Shown here in pieces: positions 20,625 through 32,064 of a DNA stretch of 64,000 bases. The stretch covers positions 2,170,001 to 2,234,000 of the forward strand of contig OX337232.1 in NCBI GenBank assembly GCA_946965045.2, in the 5' to 3' direction. This stretch comes from Epithemia pelagica. Lineage: Eukaryota > Bacillariophyta > Bacillariophyceae > Surirellales > Surirellaceae. Under the pieces are notes generated by a model that was not told the origin of the DNA, searched no databases, and was given only the letters and a program-made list of their open reading frames with translations. A program made the position numbers and the translations under genes. How positions within the stretch are numbered: position 1 is the stretch's first letter; every line of letters starts with the position of its first letter.

Positions 20625-21425
20625 ATGAAGTTGTTTGCCGCTATCGTCGCTCTTTTCGCCGCCTCTGCCACAGCCTTCGCGCCAGTGCCTGTGAGCACTC
20701 GCTCTGCTGTCGCACCCGTGCAAATGGCTGCTTCCGACGAATATTACATTGACAATGAACGTCGGTTTGTGATGAACTTGATTGTTGTTGGTTCTGGAGC
20801 CCTAACAGTTGGTGCCTTGGGAATCCCCTACATCGCCTTCTTCTTCCCCCCTGGCACTGGTGGTGGTGCTGGCGGTGTCCCTGCGAAGGATGCTCTCGGT
20901 AACGATATCGTCGCCAAAGAATACATTGCTTCCAAGCCTGCTGGAGACCGCTCTCTTGCGCAAGGTTTGAAGGGAGATGCCACGTGAGTGTTTGTGTGCT
21001 CTTGAACTTTTGTTTAGCCTCATTGCGTAGACTCGAAAGCTCACGCTGCTCGTATGGTTTGTGAAACAGCTACATTATTGTCAAGGAAGACAGCACACTG
21101 GAGAACTACGGACTGAACGCCGGTACGTGATGGATGGCAGCATTTACGTTCTCTCTTTTTTTCTCGTGACTCACATAGCTTCTCGTTCTGCCTTGCAGTA
21201 TGCACTCACTTGGGTTGCGTCGTCCCCTGGTCCGCTGCTGCCAACAAGTTCTTGTGCCCCTGCCACGGATCGCAATACGCCCCCAACGGGTCCGTTGTTC
21301 GTGGACCTGCCCCTCTTCCTTTGGCCCTTGCCCACTGTGATATTGACGATGAATCTGGAAAGATCCTCTTCTCCCCCTGGACTGAGGAGGACTTCCGTAC
21401 TGGCGAAAAGGGATGGTGGAACTAA
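20625..21425 (+). CDS. petC: Plastid cytochrome b6f Rieske iron-sulfur subunit (PetC), nuclear-encoded
   Basis: Three exons: 20625-20983 (GTGAGT donor), 21070-21122 and 21199-21425, with GT-AG introns of 86 and 76 nt; frame is preserved throughout and the product is 212 aa. The presequence [20 protein letters not shown] is a textbook diatom bipartite targeting signal: an ER signal peptide, then an ASAFAP-like cleavage motif with Phe, then a transit peptide. The mature protein has one membrane helix ([26 protein letters not shown]), a Gly-rich hinge (GTGGGAGGV) and both cluster-binding boxes, CTHLGC (139-144) and CPCHGS (156-161). The 2Fe-2S cluster carries electrons from plastoquinol to the c-type cytochrome at the thylakoid b6f complex. 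The end GEKGWWN fits the family. Confidence 0.95.
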
Positions 21426-21905
21426 GTTTAGTAGCATCTTTGATAGTTCCCAAGCCTTTTTGTGAAGGATGAGATCGAGCCCGGTAGATAAGAATTAACA
21501 CCCGCCTGTGTCATAAGCAACTGCTATTCACTCTCATCTTCCGTCATCGTTGCTTCTATTCCTAGTTGTGAGAGAGTGGGAAAAGTGATACGTAAGGCTG
21601 TGTTGACGAAGATGCAGTCTTATTTTGCAGCTGGGATTTAGTTTAACCTTGATATTATTCAGCATTGTCAGAGAATGCCTCACTTTTGGCTTTGGTGCCA
21701 GATGAAATGACTTTGTCATTTGCCAGGCGCAACCTGAAAGTCATTCAAACTGCAGTTGTTACCATATATGCAACTGCTATTCACTTTCATCTTCATTCAT
21801 CGTTGCTCCTACTCCTAGTTGTGAGAGACTGGGTAAATTGATGCTCGAGGCTGTGTAGACGAAGATGCCTCTTAACATAGTCTTATTATACAGCCGGGGT
21901 TTAGT
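21426..21905. repeat. Tandem duplication of the 3' end of the eIF2B-gamma gene
   Basis: Copy 1 (about 21517-21760) repeats copy 2 (about 21770-22011), both starting GCAACTGCTATTCACT and ending CTGCAGTTGT. Copy 2 contains the real stop and last ~35 codons of the eIF2B-gamma gene; copy 1 is a diverged, non-coding duplicate with small indels lying just downstream. The rest of the interval is 3' UTR and intergenic sequence between convergent genes. Confidence 0.75.
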
Positions 21906-23756
21906 TCAACCTTCATATTCAGCATCGTCAGAGAATGCCTCACTTTTTGCTTTGGTGCCAGATGGAATGACTTTACCAGGCGCAACCTGGCAGTCATTCA
22001 AACTGCAGTTGTCTCCAATGGTGACGCCACGCCCAACAACAGTATTTTGAAGACTCACGTTGTCACCCAGAGTTACGCTATCGAGGAGAATAACATTGTT
22101 CAAGCGACACTTGTTGCCCAAAGTACACTTGCGCCCCACAACGGTGGACTTGAAGGTCACCTTTTCTCCAATTTGACTTTCTGGAAGAATCACTGAGTGA
22201 AATTTGTGTCTAATTGACGAGGTTGGAGGGAGCATTAAGAGATCGGATGACGACAGATCAGGAGAACCGTGCGGTGCAATGGCCAGAGCTCTCGAAACCA
22301 TTTCTCTGTTGACATAGATATATGCAGCTATGGTTGCGCTTCGAAACGCGGACTTTTGAATGTGAGCCTGAACTGAAAAAGGACGGTTGGCTTTTGTGTC
22401 TGCAGAAGTATTCGCCACAGATGCTGGACCAGAAGAATAATCAAAACTTTTCGGGGTTGTACCTGACGAAACACCTTCGGCTCCCATGAAATGCGACACA
22501 GGGGAGGTAAAGAGTCCAAAATCTGAAGTTGATTGTAGGCTTTTTAGTAACTCTTCAACGTGTGTCGGATCCATTTTGCTTCCAAACGCTTCTTGGATGC
22601 TTAAGAACTGACGAGATATCAGCAAAGGTAACAAGTCGTCTGCGAGTGATATCAACGATAGAGTCTTTTCCATTTGGTTCTCATCAGAACCTTTCCGAAC
22701 CACAATCAAACGCCTCACCCATGGTGATAGAACATATACATGCACGTCGGTCCAGTCCGTGCGAACCTTCGTTATACCCCCCAGACGGAGTCGCGGTTTT
22801 GGGAGAACCAATTTCGGCGTTGCCCCAGTCATGTCCTTGTCTTCTTCTGCTTCGAGTTTCGATTGCTTCCAAACGACACGAGGAGCTGTCCCTGCTGTTT
22901 TTGGATAAGAGAGAGCCACATATTCAATGTCATCTTCATCTCGAGCAAATCCGCCTTTCTTGAGTTTCGAAGATTCCTTCAAAGGAACACCGTTTTCATC
23001 TTGTTCTCCAACATCGCTCAGTAAAATGGTACAAGCCGCGGCTATTGATGATGATTGCGAGTGTCTGTGTGAATGAACTAGATCCATCAAGACTGACTGG
23101 GACTGGGACTGTGCATTGTTCCCCTCGAGAAGAACAAGGTCTCCAGGAAGCACAACAACATGAGCCTTCGGAGCGATTATCCCCAAAACTTCAATTTCAT
23201 TCAAGGCATCCACAGACCCTTGACAATCTTCTCCTAGGCGCACAAACGTCACATTCAACCGATCCGCAATGTTCAAGTGGAAGCAAATGGAAGCCGAAGA
23301 TAAATCCTGAGAGGGGTTCGGTCCCGATGGATGGGACGCTGGTCGCTCCGAAGAAGGTTGCGGGACAGATGAAGCATTCGCCGATCCGGGTGCTGAGCCT
23401 AGTGCCGCTGTAATGGTGTTCAACGGAGATGGAATGATTTGCTTCCATGATGTCTTTTTGTCTGTACTTTCGGCACGTTGTCGTTTGATCTCCTGCTTGA
23501 TAAACTCAATCGTATGCTGATCTTCGTGCGATATGGCGACAACGCATTCCACAAAACCAGAACTCTCCAGTTGATGAAGCAGTCGTTGGAGGATGGGTAA
23601 ACCTGCGACCTCAAGGAGATGTTTTGGAATACTGGAAGAGTCGGTCAAGGGGAACAGTCGTGTCCCTACTGTCGCCGCCAACACAACAGCCACAAATTCG
23701 TTGTGAGCGTTTTCGTAGACCGAAGCCCTACCGTTGTTGGTGGCTGGAGCTGTCAT
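21906..23756 (-). CDS. EIF2B3: Translation initiation factor eIF2B subunit gamma
   Basis: Single exon; ATG at 23756 (MTAPATNN) gives 616 aa, and the frame runs open to 23807. The N-terminus is a nucleotidyltransferase-like domain: FVAVVLAATVGTRLFPLTD, then PKHLLEVAGLPILQRLL, the variant LAAGxGTRL loop found in eIF2B gamma/epsilon. The C-terminus has left-handed beta-helix hexapeptide repeats: ILPESQIGEKVTFKSTVVG, then CTLGNKCRLNNVILLDSVTLGDNV. With the other subunits it forms the decameric guanine-nucleotide exchange factor that recycles eIF2-GDP in the cytosol. A Ser/Pro-rich insert (PGSANASSVPQPSSERP) makes the protein longer than the ~450-aa animal homologue. The gene's 3' end is duplicated downstream. 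Confidence 0.85.
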   Translation of the reverse strand: MTAPATNNGRASVYENAHNEFVAVVLAATVGTRLFPLTDSSSIPKHLLEVAGLPILQRLLHQLESSGFVECVVAISHEDQHTIEFIKQEIKRQRAESTDKKTSWKQIIPSPLNTITAALGSAPGSANASSVPQPSSERPASHPSGPNPSQDLSSASICFHLNIADRLNVTFVRLGEDCQGSVDALNEIEVLGIIAPKAHVVVLPGDLVLLEGNNAQSQSQSVLMDLVHSHRHSQSSSIAAACTILLSDVGEQDENGVPLKESSKLKKGGFARDEDDIEYVALSYPKTAGTAPRVVWKQSKLEAEEDKDMTGATPKLVLPKPRLRLGGITKVRTDWTDVHVYVLSPWVRRLIVVRKGSDENQMEKTLSLISLADDLLPLLISRQFLSIQEAFGSKMDPTHVEELLKSLQSTSDFGLFTSPVSHFMGAEGVSSGTTPKSFDYSSGPASVANTSADTKANRPFSVQAHIQKSAFRSATIAAYIYVNREMVSRALAIAPHGSPDLSSSDLLMLPPTSSIRHKFHSVILPESQIGEKVTFKSTVVGRKCTLGNKCRLNNVILLDSVTLGDNVSLQNTVVGRGVTIGDNCSLNDCQVAPGKVIPSGTKAKSEAFSDDAEYEG

Positions 23757-24093
23757 GGTTGTCTTCTGTCTTCTAACAGTCGATTTGGTTAGACGACAGC
23801 GATTCAAAGAGATGATGTTGTTTGTTGTCTCTTTAGTTGTTTGCGCAACACAAAAAAGATCGAGGAAACACGTCTGGTTTCAAGGGTGTCAATCGCGCAT
23901 TTTATGTGTGGTGGGTGGTGGGGGTTCAGGTTGAGATCGGTACTCCTAAAAGGTTAGTATCAATGACTACCTGATCGCGTGCTCTAGTAATTCGACTTTC
24001 AAAAGAGGTTCAAGCGTTCAAACAATGATAAAAGCACAATTACATTAACCTCACCTTTTCTTCTACGTGTTCATTCATGAGTCCTACCTAGTT
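23757..24093. other. Intergenic, eIF2B-gamma 5' flank
   Basis: This 337-bp stretch lies between two minus-strand genes: the promoter side of eIF2B-gamma and the 3' side of the ABCG gene. Nothing structured seen. Confidence 0.35.
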
Positions 24094-26160
24094 TTATCTC
24101 TCACCTTCCTTTTGCATTCGTAGTGCAAAGTAGGCCAAGAGTCGTGGCACAAAGCAAATGACTAGCAGCATTCCCACATTGAATCCCAAACTTCCTTGAA
24201 TTTCCAAAAAGTCCTGGACATCCTCCGAGGAAACAGATCCTGTATCGGAACCACTACACAGTTCTTCCAACCCACCACTTCCGTCACAGGGAACATCCCG
24301 ACGAAAGATAACCTGCAGGGCCGAGTCGAAGGAATACTTGAAAGGAGAAAGGTACTTGGCCCAGTCGATCCATTCCGGTGGACTTTCGGCGAAGAAACCA
24401 CCGAGAAGCATGAGGAAAAGAGCCCCAACAGTCATTACAGTAATAGCCTTTTGGAAATCGTAGATGGAAGCTCCAATGGCCAATCCAATGGCCTCGCCGG
24501 CCACGACACTCAGCAGTGAACATCCAATGGACCCGATAAATGTCAAAAATCGATTGTCCATACCTGCCATCCAGTACGATACGACCATGTATATCAACGG
24601 CAACAAAATGCGAACAGGCATGTCGCTCGTCGTCTTGGCCAAAAAGTACGCACTCAAATGATAGGACCCAGAGGAGCGTTCCTTCATGATGACCGTACGT
24701 TCTTCGGGGAAAGCAACCAACGCCGTAAACATGGCGTCAAATACCCAAAACGTCATGGTGAAAAAGAAATACGATCGAATGTCTGACACGTTGGCTTCGG
24801 TGTAGTCCGTTTGCCAATAGATCATTCCAGAAACAAGGCCAAGGCCCAAGGATTTGATAACATTGAGTGGGGTGAGGATTGCACTCCGGCTGTTCTTGAG
24901 GGCACGATGAGTCAGAATTCGATATTGAGTGAACCAACTGCTGTTGTACTTGCTGGTTTTGCTGGCCATGTTATCGAGTTGTGCGTTGTGGGCCGACGAA
25001 TCCAACGCCCTGTCTTCTGGGACGGTCTCTATCGATGCTTGATCCAGCTGCTGCGCAATTGATTCGCCATCCCATGACTTTTGCAGTTTAACATGAGTGG
25101 ATGCATCCGCATACTTGGAACCATTAAATTGAGCTCGCAAGCTTTTCTGAGATGGTTCGGCGTTGTTCTCCTCGTCGTCGCCATGCTGTTCTGCTTCCTC
25201 TGGACTGTGGTCAACCACCAAAAGGTCCATCCAATGATCAGCCGCATTGTATCCATCCGGACAAGCCAAGTCCAGTTGCCTCAAATAAGGCAAGGAATCA
25301 ATTGGTGTTCCAAAATACACCACGTATCCATCGGAAAGCATAATCAATCTGTCGAAGGAGCGAAAGACGGCTGAGCTGGGTTGATGGATACTGGTAATCA
25401 CCGTTTTGCCTTGATCTCTGGCGTATCCTTGCAGAAGTTGAATGAGAGAAACAGCCGTAGTCGAGTCCAACCCAGACGTTGGTTCATCCAACAACAAGAC
25501 ATCGGGGTCAGTCAAGAGTTCAGTTCCGATATTGACACGCTTCTTTTCTCCACCCGAAATCATCATGATTGGAGAGTCCGCAACCTTGCTTAGTCGCAAC
25601 AGACGGACAAGTTTGTCCACCTCTTGATGCTTCTCCAAGGTCGACGAAGTGGAGGGCATGCGAAGCAAGGCTGTGTAGGTAAACTGATCGCGAACCGACA
25701 AGTGATTAAAGAAAATATCAGCCTGTTTGACGTAGGCAACCTTGGTCATGAGGCGCTTCATGGACCTTGCCGTTGTGGGTTCACCGTTAATCGAGATGAC
25801 ACCTCCTTGGTAGGTGCTTCGACCGGACAAGACGTTCATCAAACTGGTTTTGCCAGCTCCGCTGGGGCCCATGCAGGCCAAGACTTCTCCAGGAGCTGCA
25901 AATCCAGACACTTCGTTCAAAATCTTTTTCGTAGTGGTACGTTCGGTCATTGATTGTCGTCCACTCTTGTCATGAAAAGACATGGAAATGGACGATCGGC
26001 CCATGAGACCACCGGTTCCGTCCTTCACCGAAACTGTCTTGGTCAAACGACTCCATCTTAGAAACAGGCCCTTCTTACCTCCTGTCGTTTCAGCGACAGT
26101 ATCGTCAATCTCGAGATCTTCTTGCATGTTAACGTCGTTACGAAGCTCTTGTGGTCCCAT
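24094..26160 (-). CDS. ABCG (White-type) half transporter
   Basis: Single exon, 688 aa, in ABCG order: ATPase first, membrane domain second. Walker A is MGPSGAGKTSLMN (about 98-110), the signature is ISGGEKKRV (about 200), and Walker B is DVLLLDEPTSGLDS followed by the H-loop ITSIHQPSS. A linker with acidic and polar text leads to the transmembrane domain (about 435-680), which opens with the ABCG-typical TQYRILTHRALKNSRS and has about six helices, including SYFFFTMTFWVFDAMFTALVAF. Family members work as dimers that export lipids, sterols or xenobiotics across the plasma or organelle membrane; the substrate cannot be read from sequence. No targeting signal is apparent. Confidence 0.9.
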   Translation of the reverse strand: MGPQELRNDVNMQEDLEIDDTVAETTGGKKGLFLRWSRLTKTVSVKDGTGGLMGRSSISMSFHDKSGRQSMTERTTTKKILNEVSGFAAPGEVLACMGPSGAGKTSLMNVLSGRSTYQGGVISINGEPTTARSMKRLMTKVAYVKQADIFFNHLSVRDQFTYTALLRMPSTSSTLEKHQEVDKLVRLLRLSKVADSPIMMISGGEKKRVNIGTELLTDPDVLLLDEPTSGLDSTTAVSLIQLLQGYARDQGKTVITSIHQPSSAVFRSFDRLIMLSDGYVVYFGTPIDSLPYLRQLDLACPDGYNAADHWMDLLVVDHSPEEAEQHGDDEENNAEPSQKSLRAQFNGSKYADASTHVKLQKSWDGESIAQQLDQASIETVPEDRALDSSAHNAQLDNMASKTSKYNSSWFTQYRILTHRALKNSRSAILTPLNVIKSLGLGLVSGMIYWQTDYTEANVSDIRSYFFFTMTFWVFDAMFTALVAFPEERTVIMKERSSGSYHLSAYFLAKTTSDMPVRILLPLIYMVVSYWMAGMDNRFLTFIGSIGCSLLSVVAGEAIGLAIGASIYDFQKAITVMTVGALFLMLLGGFFAESPPEWIDWAKYLSPFKYSFDSALQVIFRRDVPCDGSGGLEELCSGSDTGSVSSEDVQDFLEIQGSLGFNVGMLLVICFVPRLLAYFALRMQKEGER

Positions 26161-26898
26161 GCCTTAATCTTGTTTTACGTTGTATGGATGCTGGCAATGT
26201 CCAATGTCAGAATTTTTTAATGTTGGTCGAAATGGAGAAGAAAAAGAGAAGAACAACGTCGAAGCTGGAAATCCCACATCCCACATCCCACATCAGCAAA
26301 CCCGCACACACGCAAAACACACACATCATCGACTGTAATTATCGCGTATTGCAGTTTTTACGTCCGTCATTATTTACAAGTAATGTACGCGGTAGTTGTA
26401 CAGCGAGCCAGCGAATCCACAAACAACTGCGCTGGAGATTCGGAGATGTGGGACTGATTCAGACATGCGGATGGGTGATGGTTGATGGTGATTGGTGATG
26501 GATCCCACATCCCACATCAGCAAACCCGCACACACGCAAAACACACACATCATCGACTGTAATTATCGCGTATTGCAGTTTTTACGTCCGTCGTTATTTA
26601 TAAGTAATGTACGCGGTAGTTGTACAGCGAGCCAGCGAATCCACAAATAACTGCGCTGGAGATTCGGAGATGTACTGATTCAGACATGCGGATGGGTGAT
26701 GGTTGATGGTGATTGGTGATGGACCCGATGTCGCTCTACGTGAAAATTACGTACAAATCCTACCAAGCGCAACATTACAATGGTCTACCAAGAAATAGAA
26801 ATGCGCTGGGGAGTAAATGTCGACCTATATGCGACTCATGAGCGTTCAACACTATTTATATCTTTCCCACCAAAAAAACTTTTTCCCCTCCATCGGTC
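26161..26898. repeat. Two-copy tandem duplication (~224 bp) between ABCG and ALG11
   Basis: About 26273-26500 and 26502-26722 are near-identical: both start ATCCCACATCCCACATCAGC and end GATTGGTGATGG, differing by a few substitutions and a 6-bp indel (GTGGGACTG versus GTACTG). Within each copy the tail has further short repeats (GGGTGATGGTTGATGGTGATT). The segment lies in the divergent promoter interval of the flanking genes, so it could duplicate regulatory sequence. Confidence 0.8.
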
Positions 26899-28602
26899 AT
26901 GACAATGGCGGCTACGACGGTAGACAATCCTGTGTCTCGACTAGCTACTATCGTCTTGTCCTCTACTGTAGCAGCTATTTGCATCTTGGTTGTTGTATTT
27001 GTGCTGATATGTCGAATTCGGGCCCAGTACTCACGATGGCAACGACGTCGAGTTGTCATTCCGTCACGGCGGCAAGCAGGACGAGAGCGAGAACAAGGCC
27101 CGTTGACGGTGGCATTTTTTCATCCGTATTGTTCTTCCGGTGGAGGAGGGGAGCGAGTGCTCTGGAAAATGGTCCAAGTTCTCATGAATCATCGAATCGG
27201 ACACCTCGACGGTAAACCATCTTCCCATCGAATAAAGGCGCAACTCGAACGACCACTTCATATCATTATTTATACCATTGATCCACCCTCCTCGACCTAC
27301 AAAAAAGGTGTGTAATCATTTTCAACGAGGAGGACAATGTCGGCAATGGTCTTCAGTTCTGACTCTTTGGGCACGAATTATTGTGCTTTTTGCTTAGACC
27401 TTTTGAAGCATGTCAAGGATCGATTTGCGATTGACTTGACAGCTCCAACAGAGCAACAAAAAGACACGACAACGCCTGGCCCCCTCTTGAATTTCGTTCA
27501 TTTGCATGAATACAAGCATTTCTTACTTCCATCATCGCGTCTTAGTCTCTTGGTGGAATCGTTGCGGACCATGCGACTGGCATGGAAGGCCTTGACCTAT
27601 AGTTGGGAGTTAATGCCGGATATCTTTGTCGATACGACTGGGTACGCCTTTTCCTATCTGATTGTCAATTTGTGCTTTGGATGTCGTGTCTGGGCCTATG
27701 TCCACTATCCCACCATTAGTACGGACATGTTGCAGTTGGTTTGGGAACAACGTCGGGCCGCCTACAATCATGCCTCCTACATTGCGCAGAGCAAAGTGGC
27801 CACATACGCCAAATTGGCCTACTACTGTGGCTTTGCCTTTCTCTATGGCATTGCAGGAAGCATGGCCCATGTCGTGCTAGTCAATTCCACGTGGACGTGC
27901 AATCATGTAGCATCCTTGTGGAGATTGGCCTCTTGGCAATCTCGTATTGAAATTATGTACCCTCCCTGTCGTCAGGAATCAACACTGTCAATCAGCAATA
28001 TATCACGGCAAAATGTCATTCTATCGATTGGGCAGTTCCGTCCCGAAAAGGACCATGTCTTGCAAATTGAAGCCTTGGCGAACTTTCACAAACGTTTTCC
28101 ACAATGGAAGGGCAAAGTCAAACTGGTATTGCTGGGAAGTTGTCGCGGAGCTCAGGATCAAGAACGACTCGAACATTTGCAAAGGTTGGCAACGGACACT
28201 TATGGCCTCACAGACAAGGACGTGGAGTTTGTTGTCAATCAACCTTATTCAGTTGTCCAGGAGTGGCTTCCCAAAGCCAGCATAGGGATTCATACCATGT
28301 GGAACGAACATTTTGGCATTGGAGTCGTGGAAATGATGGCCGCTGGCTTGATAATGGTGGCACACAATTCAGGAGGACCCAAATCGGATATTGTTACCGT
28401 ATCCACAGACAAGGAACGTACGGGATTTTTGGCGAGTACGGCGGAGGAATATGCGGATGCCATTCATCAAATTCTGACCATGGATCCGGAACAAGTGGAA
28501 CAGATTCGTGCGAGGGCACAGCAATCGGCCCTTCGGTTTACAGATACAGTGTTTGCCGACAAAATGGAACGTATATTTTCGGTCCGTCTCGATCCAAAGT
28601 GA
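26899..28602 (+). CDS. ALG11: GDP-Man:Man3GlcNAc2-PP-dolichol alpha-1,2-mannosyltransferase (ALG11)
   Basis: Two exons: 26899-27307 and 27398-28602, with a 90-nt intron GTGTGT...GCTTAG. The join [15 protein letters not shown] keeps frame; 537 aa. One N-terminal membrane helix ([21 protein letters not shown]) is followed by the ALG11 hallmark [19 protein letters not shown], then [33 protein letters not shown] and the GT4 donor-site motif [18 protein letters not shown](5)-NSGGP. The enzyme adds the fourth and fifth mannose to the dolichol-linked N-glycan precursor on the cytosolic face of the ER. The length and all core motifs match the family. Confidence 0.93.
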
Positions 28603-29686
28603 TACGATGAGTCATGAACGACAATGGCGATCAAAATTCTTCATCCACGTACAGTGACTGGCCAGTGTTGGTTGTTTCCCATGCTCACAAGTGGTCGTTC
28701 GACAAAGAACAGACAAAACCCTCTTGGTTTTGGCATAGGAATGGAAACGTGCCTCCGGGTGAGACTACGCAAGGTTCATCATTTGTGCTTGCGAGTGAGA
28801 GCGGCGAACAATCTCTTCTTGATCGGAACGCGCAACAGGTACTGATGGGCGTGTCATTGCTTCCTGTTTTCAGACCTTATCCATTGATGGTATGTATCCA
28901 TGCTTTAGCTAAGGTCATTCATGGCCATGATGTCACCTATGCTATAACACGGTCACATAAAGTATTCGGTATGTTGGAGCCATTGTAAGAAATGGTATTG
29001 AAGGTTTCTTGACCAGTATCTTCCAGTCCTGCTGTTGCTTGGCGGACATACGATTACGTATCCATGCTTTAGCTAAGGTCATTCATGGCCATGATATCAC
29101 CTATGCTATAACACGGTCACATAAAGTATTCGGTATGTTGGAGCCATTGTAAGAAATGGTATTAAAGGTTTCTTGACCAGTATCTTCCAGTCCTGCTGTT
29201 GCTTGGCGGACATACGATTACGTATCCATGCTTTAGCTAAGGTCATTCATGGCCATGATATCACCTATGCTATAACACGGTCACATAAAGTATTCGGTAT
29301 GTTGGAGCCATTGTAAGAATGGTATTAAAGGTTTCTTGACCAGTATCTTCCAGTCCTGCTGTTGCTTGGCGGACATACGATTACGACAACCGGACACACT
29401 TCAGCAAGATACCCTACCTGATCTGCCAACCGTAGCAGTCGCCGTAATGGCACTTGGTTTAGAGTTCCATGCAGTGAACATGATTTGTTTCACCAATAGA
29501 GATTTGTTTCATCAGCAGATTTCTAGGTATTTAATGAATACAATGTAACAATTATAAACAAAGCGACGACTTTTTCTTCGTCCGTACGGTCACCCAAAGA
29601 GACTTGTGTGTGTGTGTGTGTGGAATTTTCGTCCAGTAGCATGCATGGATCGATCCAAGGCGTTGTAGTCAAAGGTTGAACTACTC
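28603..29686. repeat. Three-copy 164-bp tandem repeat plus (TG)n, ALG11/AMT convergent interval
   Basis: A unit beginning GTATCCATGCTTTAGCTAAG starts at 28894, 29058 and 29222, exactly 164 bp apart, and the array ends at about 29385. Copies are nearly identical, with single substitutions and one single-base deletion in copy 3. Short reading frames cross the array but change between copies, so I regard it as non-coding. A (TG)n run of about nine units lies at 29605-29622. The two flanking genes converge on this interval. Confidence 0.85.
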
Positions 29687-31526
29687 CTAAATGTTTTTCA
29701 TTGGATCATCTGGAGTTGGTTCCTCCAGATCCTCCCCCTGTTCATCCTCATTGATTTCGTCCTCAAACGATGGATGCTCCACGGTTGCCGCCACGTTGTT
29801 GTTGGTGGCGCTCCGTCGTTTCCTTAAGGTTTCTTCCTTTTTTTGTTGGTAGGCTGTCACGTATTTGGGGTTGACCACATCTTCCCCATGAATCAGGGCC
29901 AGTCCTCCATGATAACTCGTATCCAACCCTACAATCTCTTCAAGGGGGTCGGATCGGAACCATCCTTTCCAGTCCAACCACACAAAGAAGGGAATCATAA
30001 TGACACATACCCATCCGACAATGAATAAGAGGCCCGTTAATTGTGTCCCCAACAATCGGGCATCCGAATTGCCATTTCTCCACGAATAAAAGAGACCAGG
30101 GTGGTCACTCCGGCCAAAGGCCTGTTCGAGTTGCCGTGGTGAGGCAAAGAGTCCGACTGCTACAATGCCCCAAATCCCACTCATCAAATGAACTGGAATG
30201 GCATCCACTGCATCGTCAATCCGAAACCGTACCAATCCTCGGCTGCCGAGGAGGTAAATGACACCCGATACCATACCGATAATGACAGCCGCAAAGGGTT
30301 CCACCACACCACATCCTGCGGTAATAGACACCAATCCACACAAGACTCCATTCATGGCATATTTCAAATCAAAATAGGCTTCTCCCGTCATGCGTTCCAA
30401 GACAAACAGGTTGAGAAAGAGAGCCACAATGCCACCTCCACCTGCCGCCAACGTGGAGTTGACTCCGGCCAGAGCAGCCACATCGGCTGCATTCGGACTA
30501 TCCAATAGCAGTGCTGAACCTGAGTTGAATCCGTACCATCCAAACCAAAGAATAAAGGTTCCCAACATCTAGAAACACAAACAACAGTCCAGAAACGGAA
30601 ATAAGCCTGTGAGAACAACTTTTCACTTGAACATGCACAAGCAAGTTCCACAAAAGTTCTGCAAGCCATATTCCCACCTGTAATGCCATGGAATGTCCTG
30701 GAAATTCGATTGGTTTATCAAGGCGTCTTCCCATATCATCGTGAAATCGGCCTCGCCGTGGTCCGAGAATAATGGCGGCAAAGAGGGCTGTGATTCCCCC
30801 CGTGACATGAACAACGCCCGATCCAGCAAAATCAATAACCCCCACACCCCACAAGGGATCGATGGAATAGGCCGACAAAAATCCATTGGGAGACCAGACA
30901 GAATGGGCCACTACTGGATAAACCCATCCCGTCAACATGAGCGAATAACACAGATAGGCAGCCATTTGACAACGTTCGGCCAGTGTCCCCGCCACAATGG
31001 TGGCACTGGCTGCCGAAAAGGCATATTGAAAGAGGAAAATGGCCAAGTCATCTTCGTCCATTAAAAAGAAATTCGATGTCCCAATAAAGGTTTTGGTGGC
31101 CGAGGTGGGATCGTCTCCTCCAAAGGCAAAGGCATAGCCCACACAGAAAAACGCCAAGGCAGCGCCACAGGCATCCAGCAAGTTTTTGAGCATGGCATTT
31201 TGCACATTTTTCCGACGGACGGCACCGGCACAGACCATGGCAAAGCCCGCTTGCATAAAGAACACCAGAGCCGCGGCATAGACGAGAAGAACGGTGCGTG
31301 AATACACTTGCGATCGTTCCGCCAGGATTTGGCTGACACATTGTAAAATCGTGTCGGTATCAGCGTCGGCACCTTTGGTTTCACGGCAATAGCCATAGGG
31401 ATCCTTTACGGCATGCATGGTGATTCCGCTGCTCGTCCTTTCAATTTCTCCTCGATGGACCATGAACGAGAAACGACGAGGAACATTCGCATGGTCGTGG
31501 GAGAAGGTCTCCTGATCTACAACCAT
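29687..31526 (-). CDS. AMT: Ammonium transporter (AMT/MEP/Rh superfamily)
   Basis: Two exons, 30678-31526 and 29687-30568, separated by a 109-nt intron (GTGGGA...TTCTAG) joining SMALQ/MLGTFILWFGW. The frame continues upstream to 31649 but without ATG; candidate starts are 31526 (576 aa), 31463 and 31418. Signature segments include VYAAALVFFMQAGFAMVCAG, DFAGSGVVHVTGGITAL, LGTFILWFGWYGFNSGSA and IPVHLMSGIWGIVAVGLFA; these contain the twin-His region and the FNSGS motif of AMTs. About eleven helices are expected, with an acidic cytosolic tail (EDEINEDEQGEDLEEP). Plasma-membrane uptake of ammonium is the family role. The proximal region is shared with the divergent WDR76-like gene. Confidence 0.92.
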
Positions 31527-32064
31527 GACTCTAAGATCTCCAATTCTTCTAAATGATACCGTAGTAACAGGAAGTGGGTGAAGGCTAGGGCGTATGCATG
31601 AAACCAGTGACCAAGAGCCAAAAGTCGAACCGAAAAGTAATGGCAACAAGCAATTAACTTTTCGGATTTCGGATGTCTTTTTCCAATTCCGTTGTCTTCA
31701 AAACGACATGAATTTTCCTACTTAAAACAGGACTGTAGCTAACTGTACAATCTCAGAAACCATCGGCGAAACAGAATCACACTCATGTTCCATGATCATT
31801 CCTTACTTAACCAGGGATGGCCCGGTCAGCTGTCCAAATCACGATCAAGATCAAACCACATAGTTATTTAACAAAGATGTCTTTTCTCAGTCCCTCCAAG
31901 ACTGGACGTCTGTCCATGGTCGAACAGTGTGCTTGCCTTCATTTTTTTCGGCATCAGAAACCGTGCGCGGCAATGACGAAAGGTTGCTGACTCGCTCTAC
32001 GCAGAAGACCAAACTCTCGTTTCAACGATACGCGCCTGGACCGACGAACACTTTTCCTACCAGC
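31527..32064. promoter_or_regulatory. Divergent promoter region AMT / WDR76-like
   Basis: This 538-bp region lies between two divergent start codons. Both reading frames remain open into it but offer no ATG, so the starts could be extended only with upstream exons. No repeat or RNA gene seen. Confidence 0.35.
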
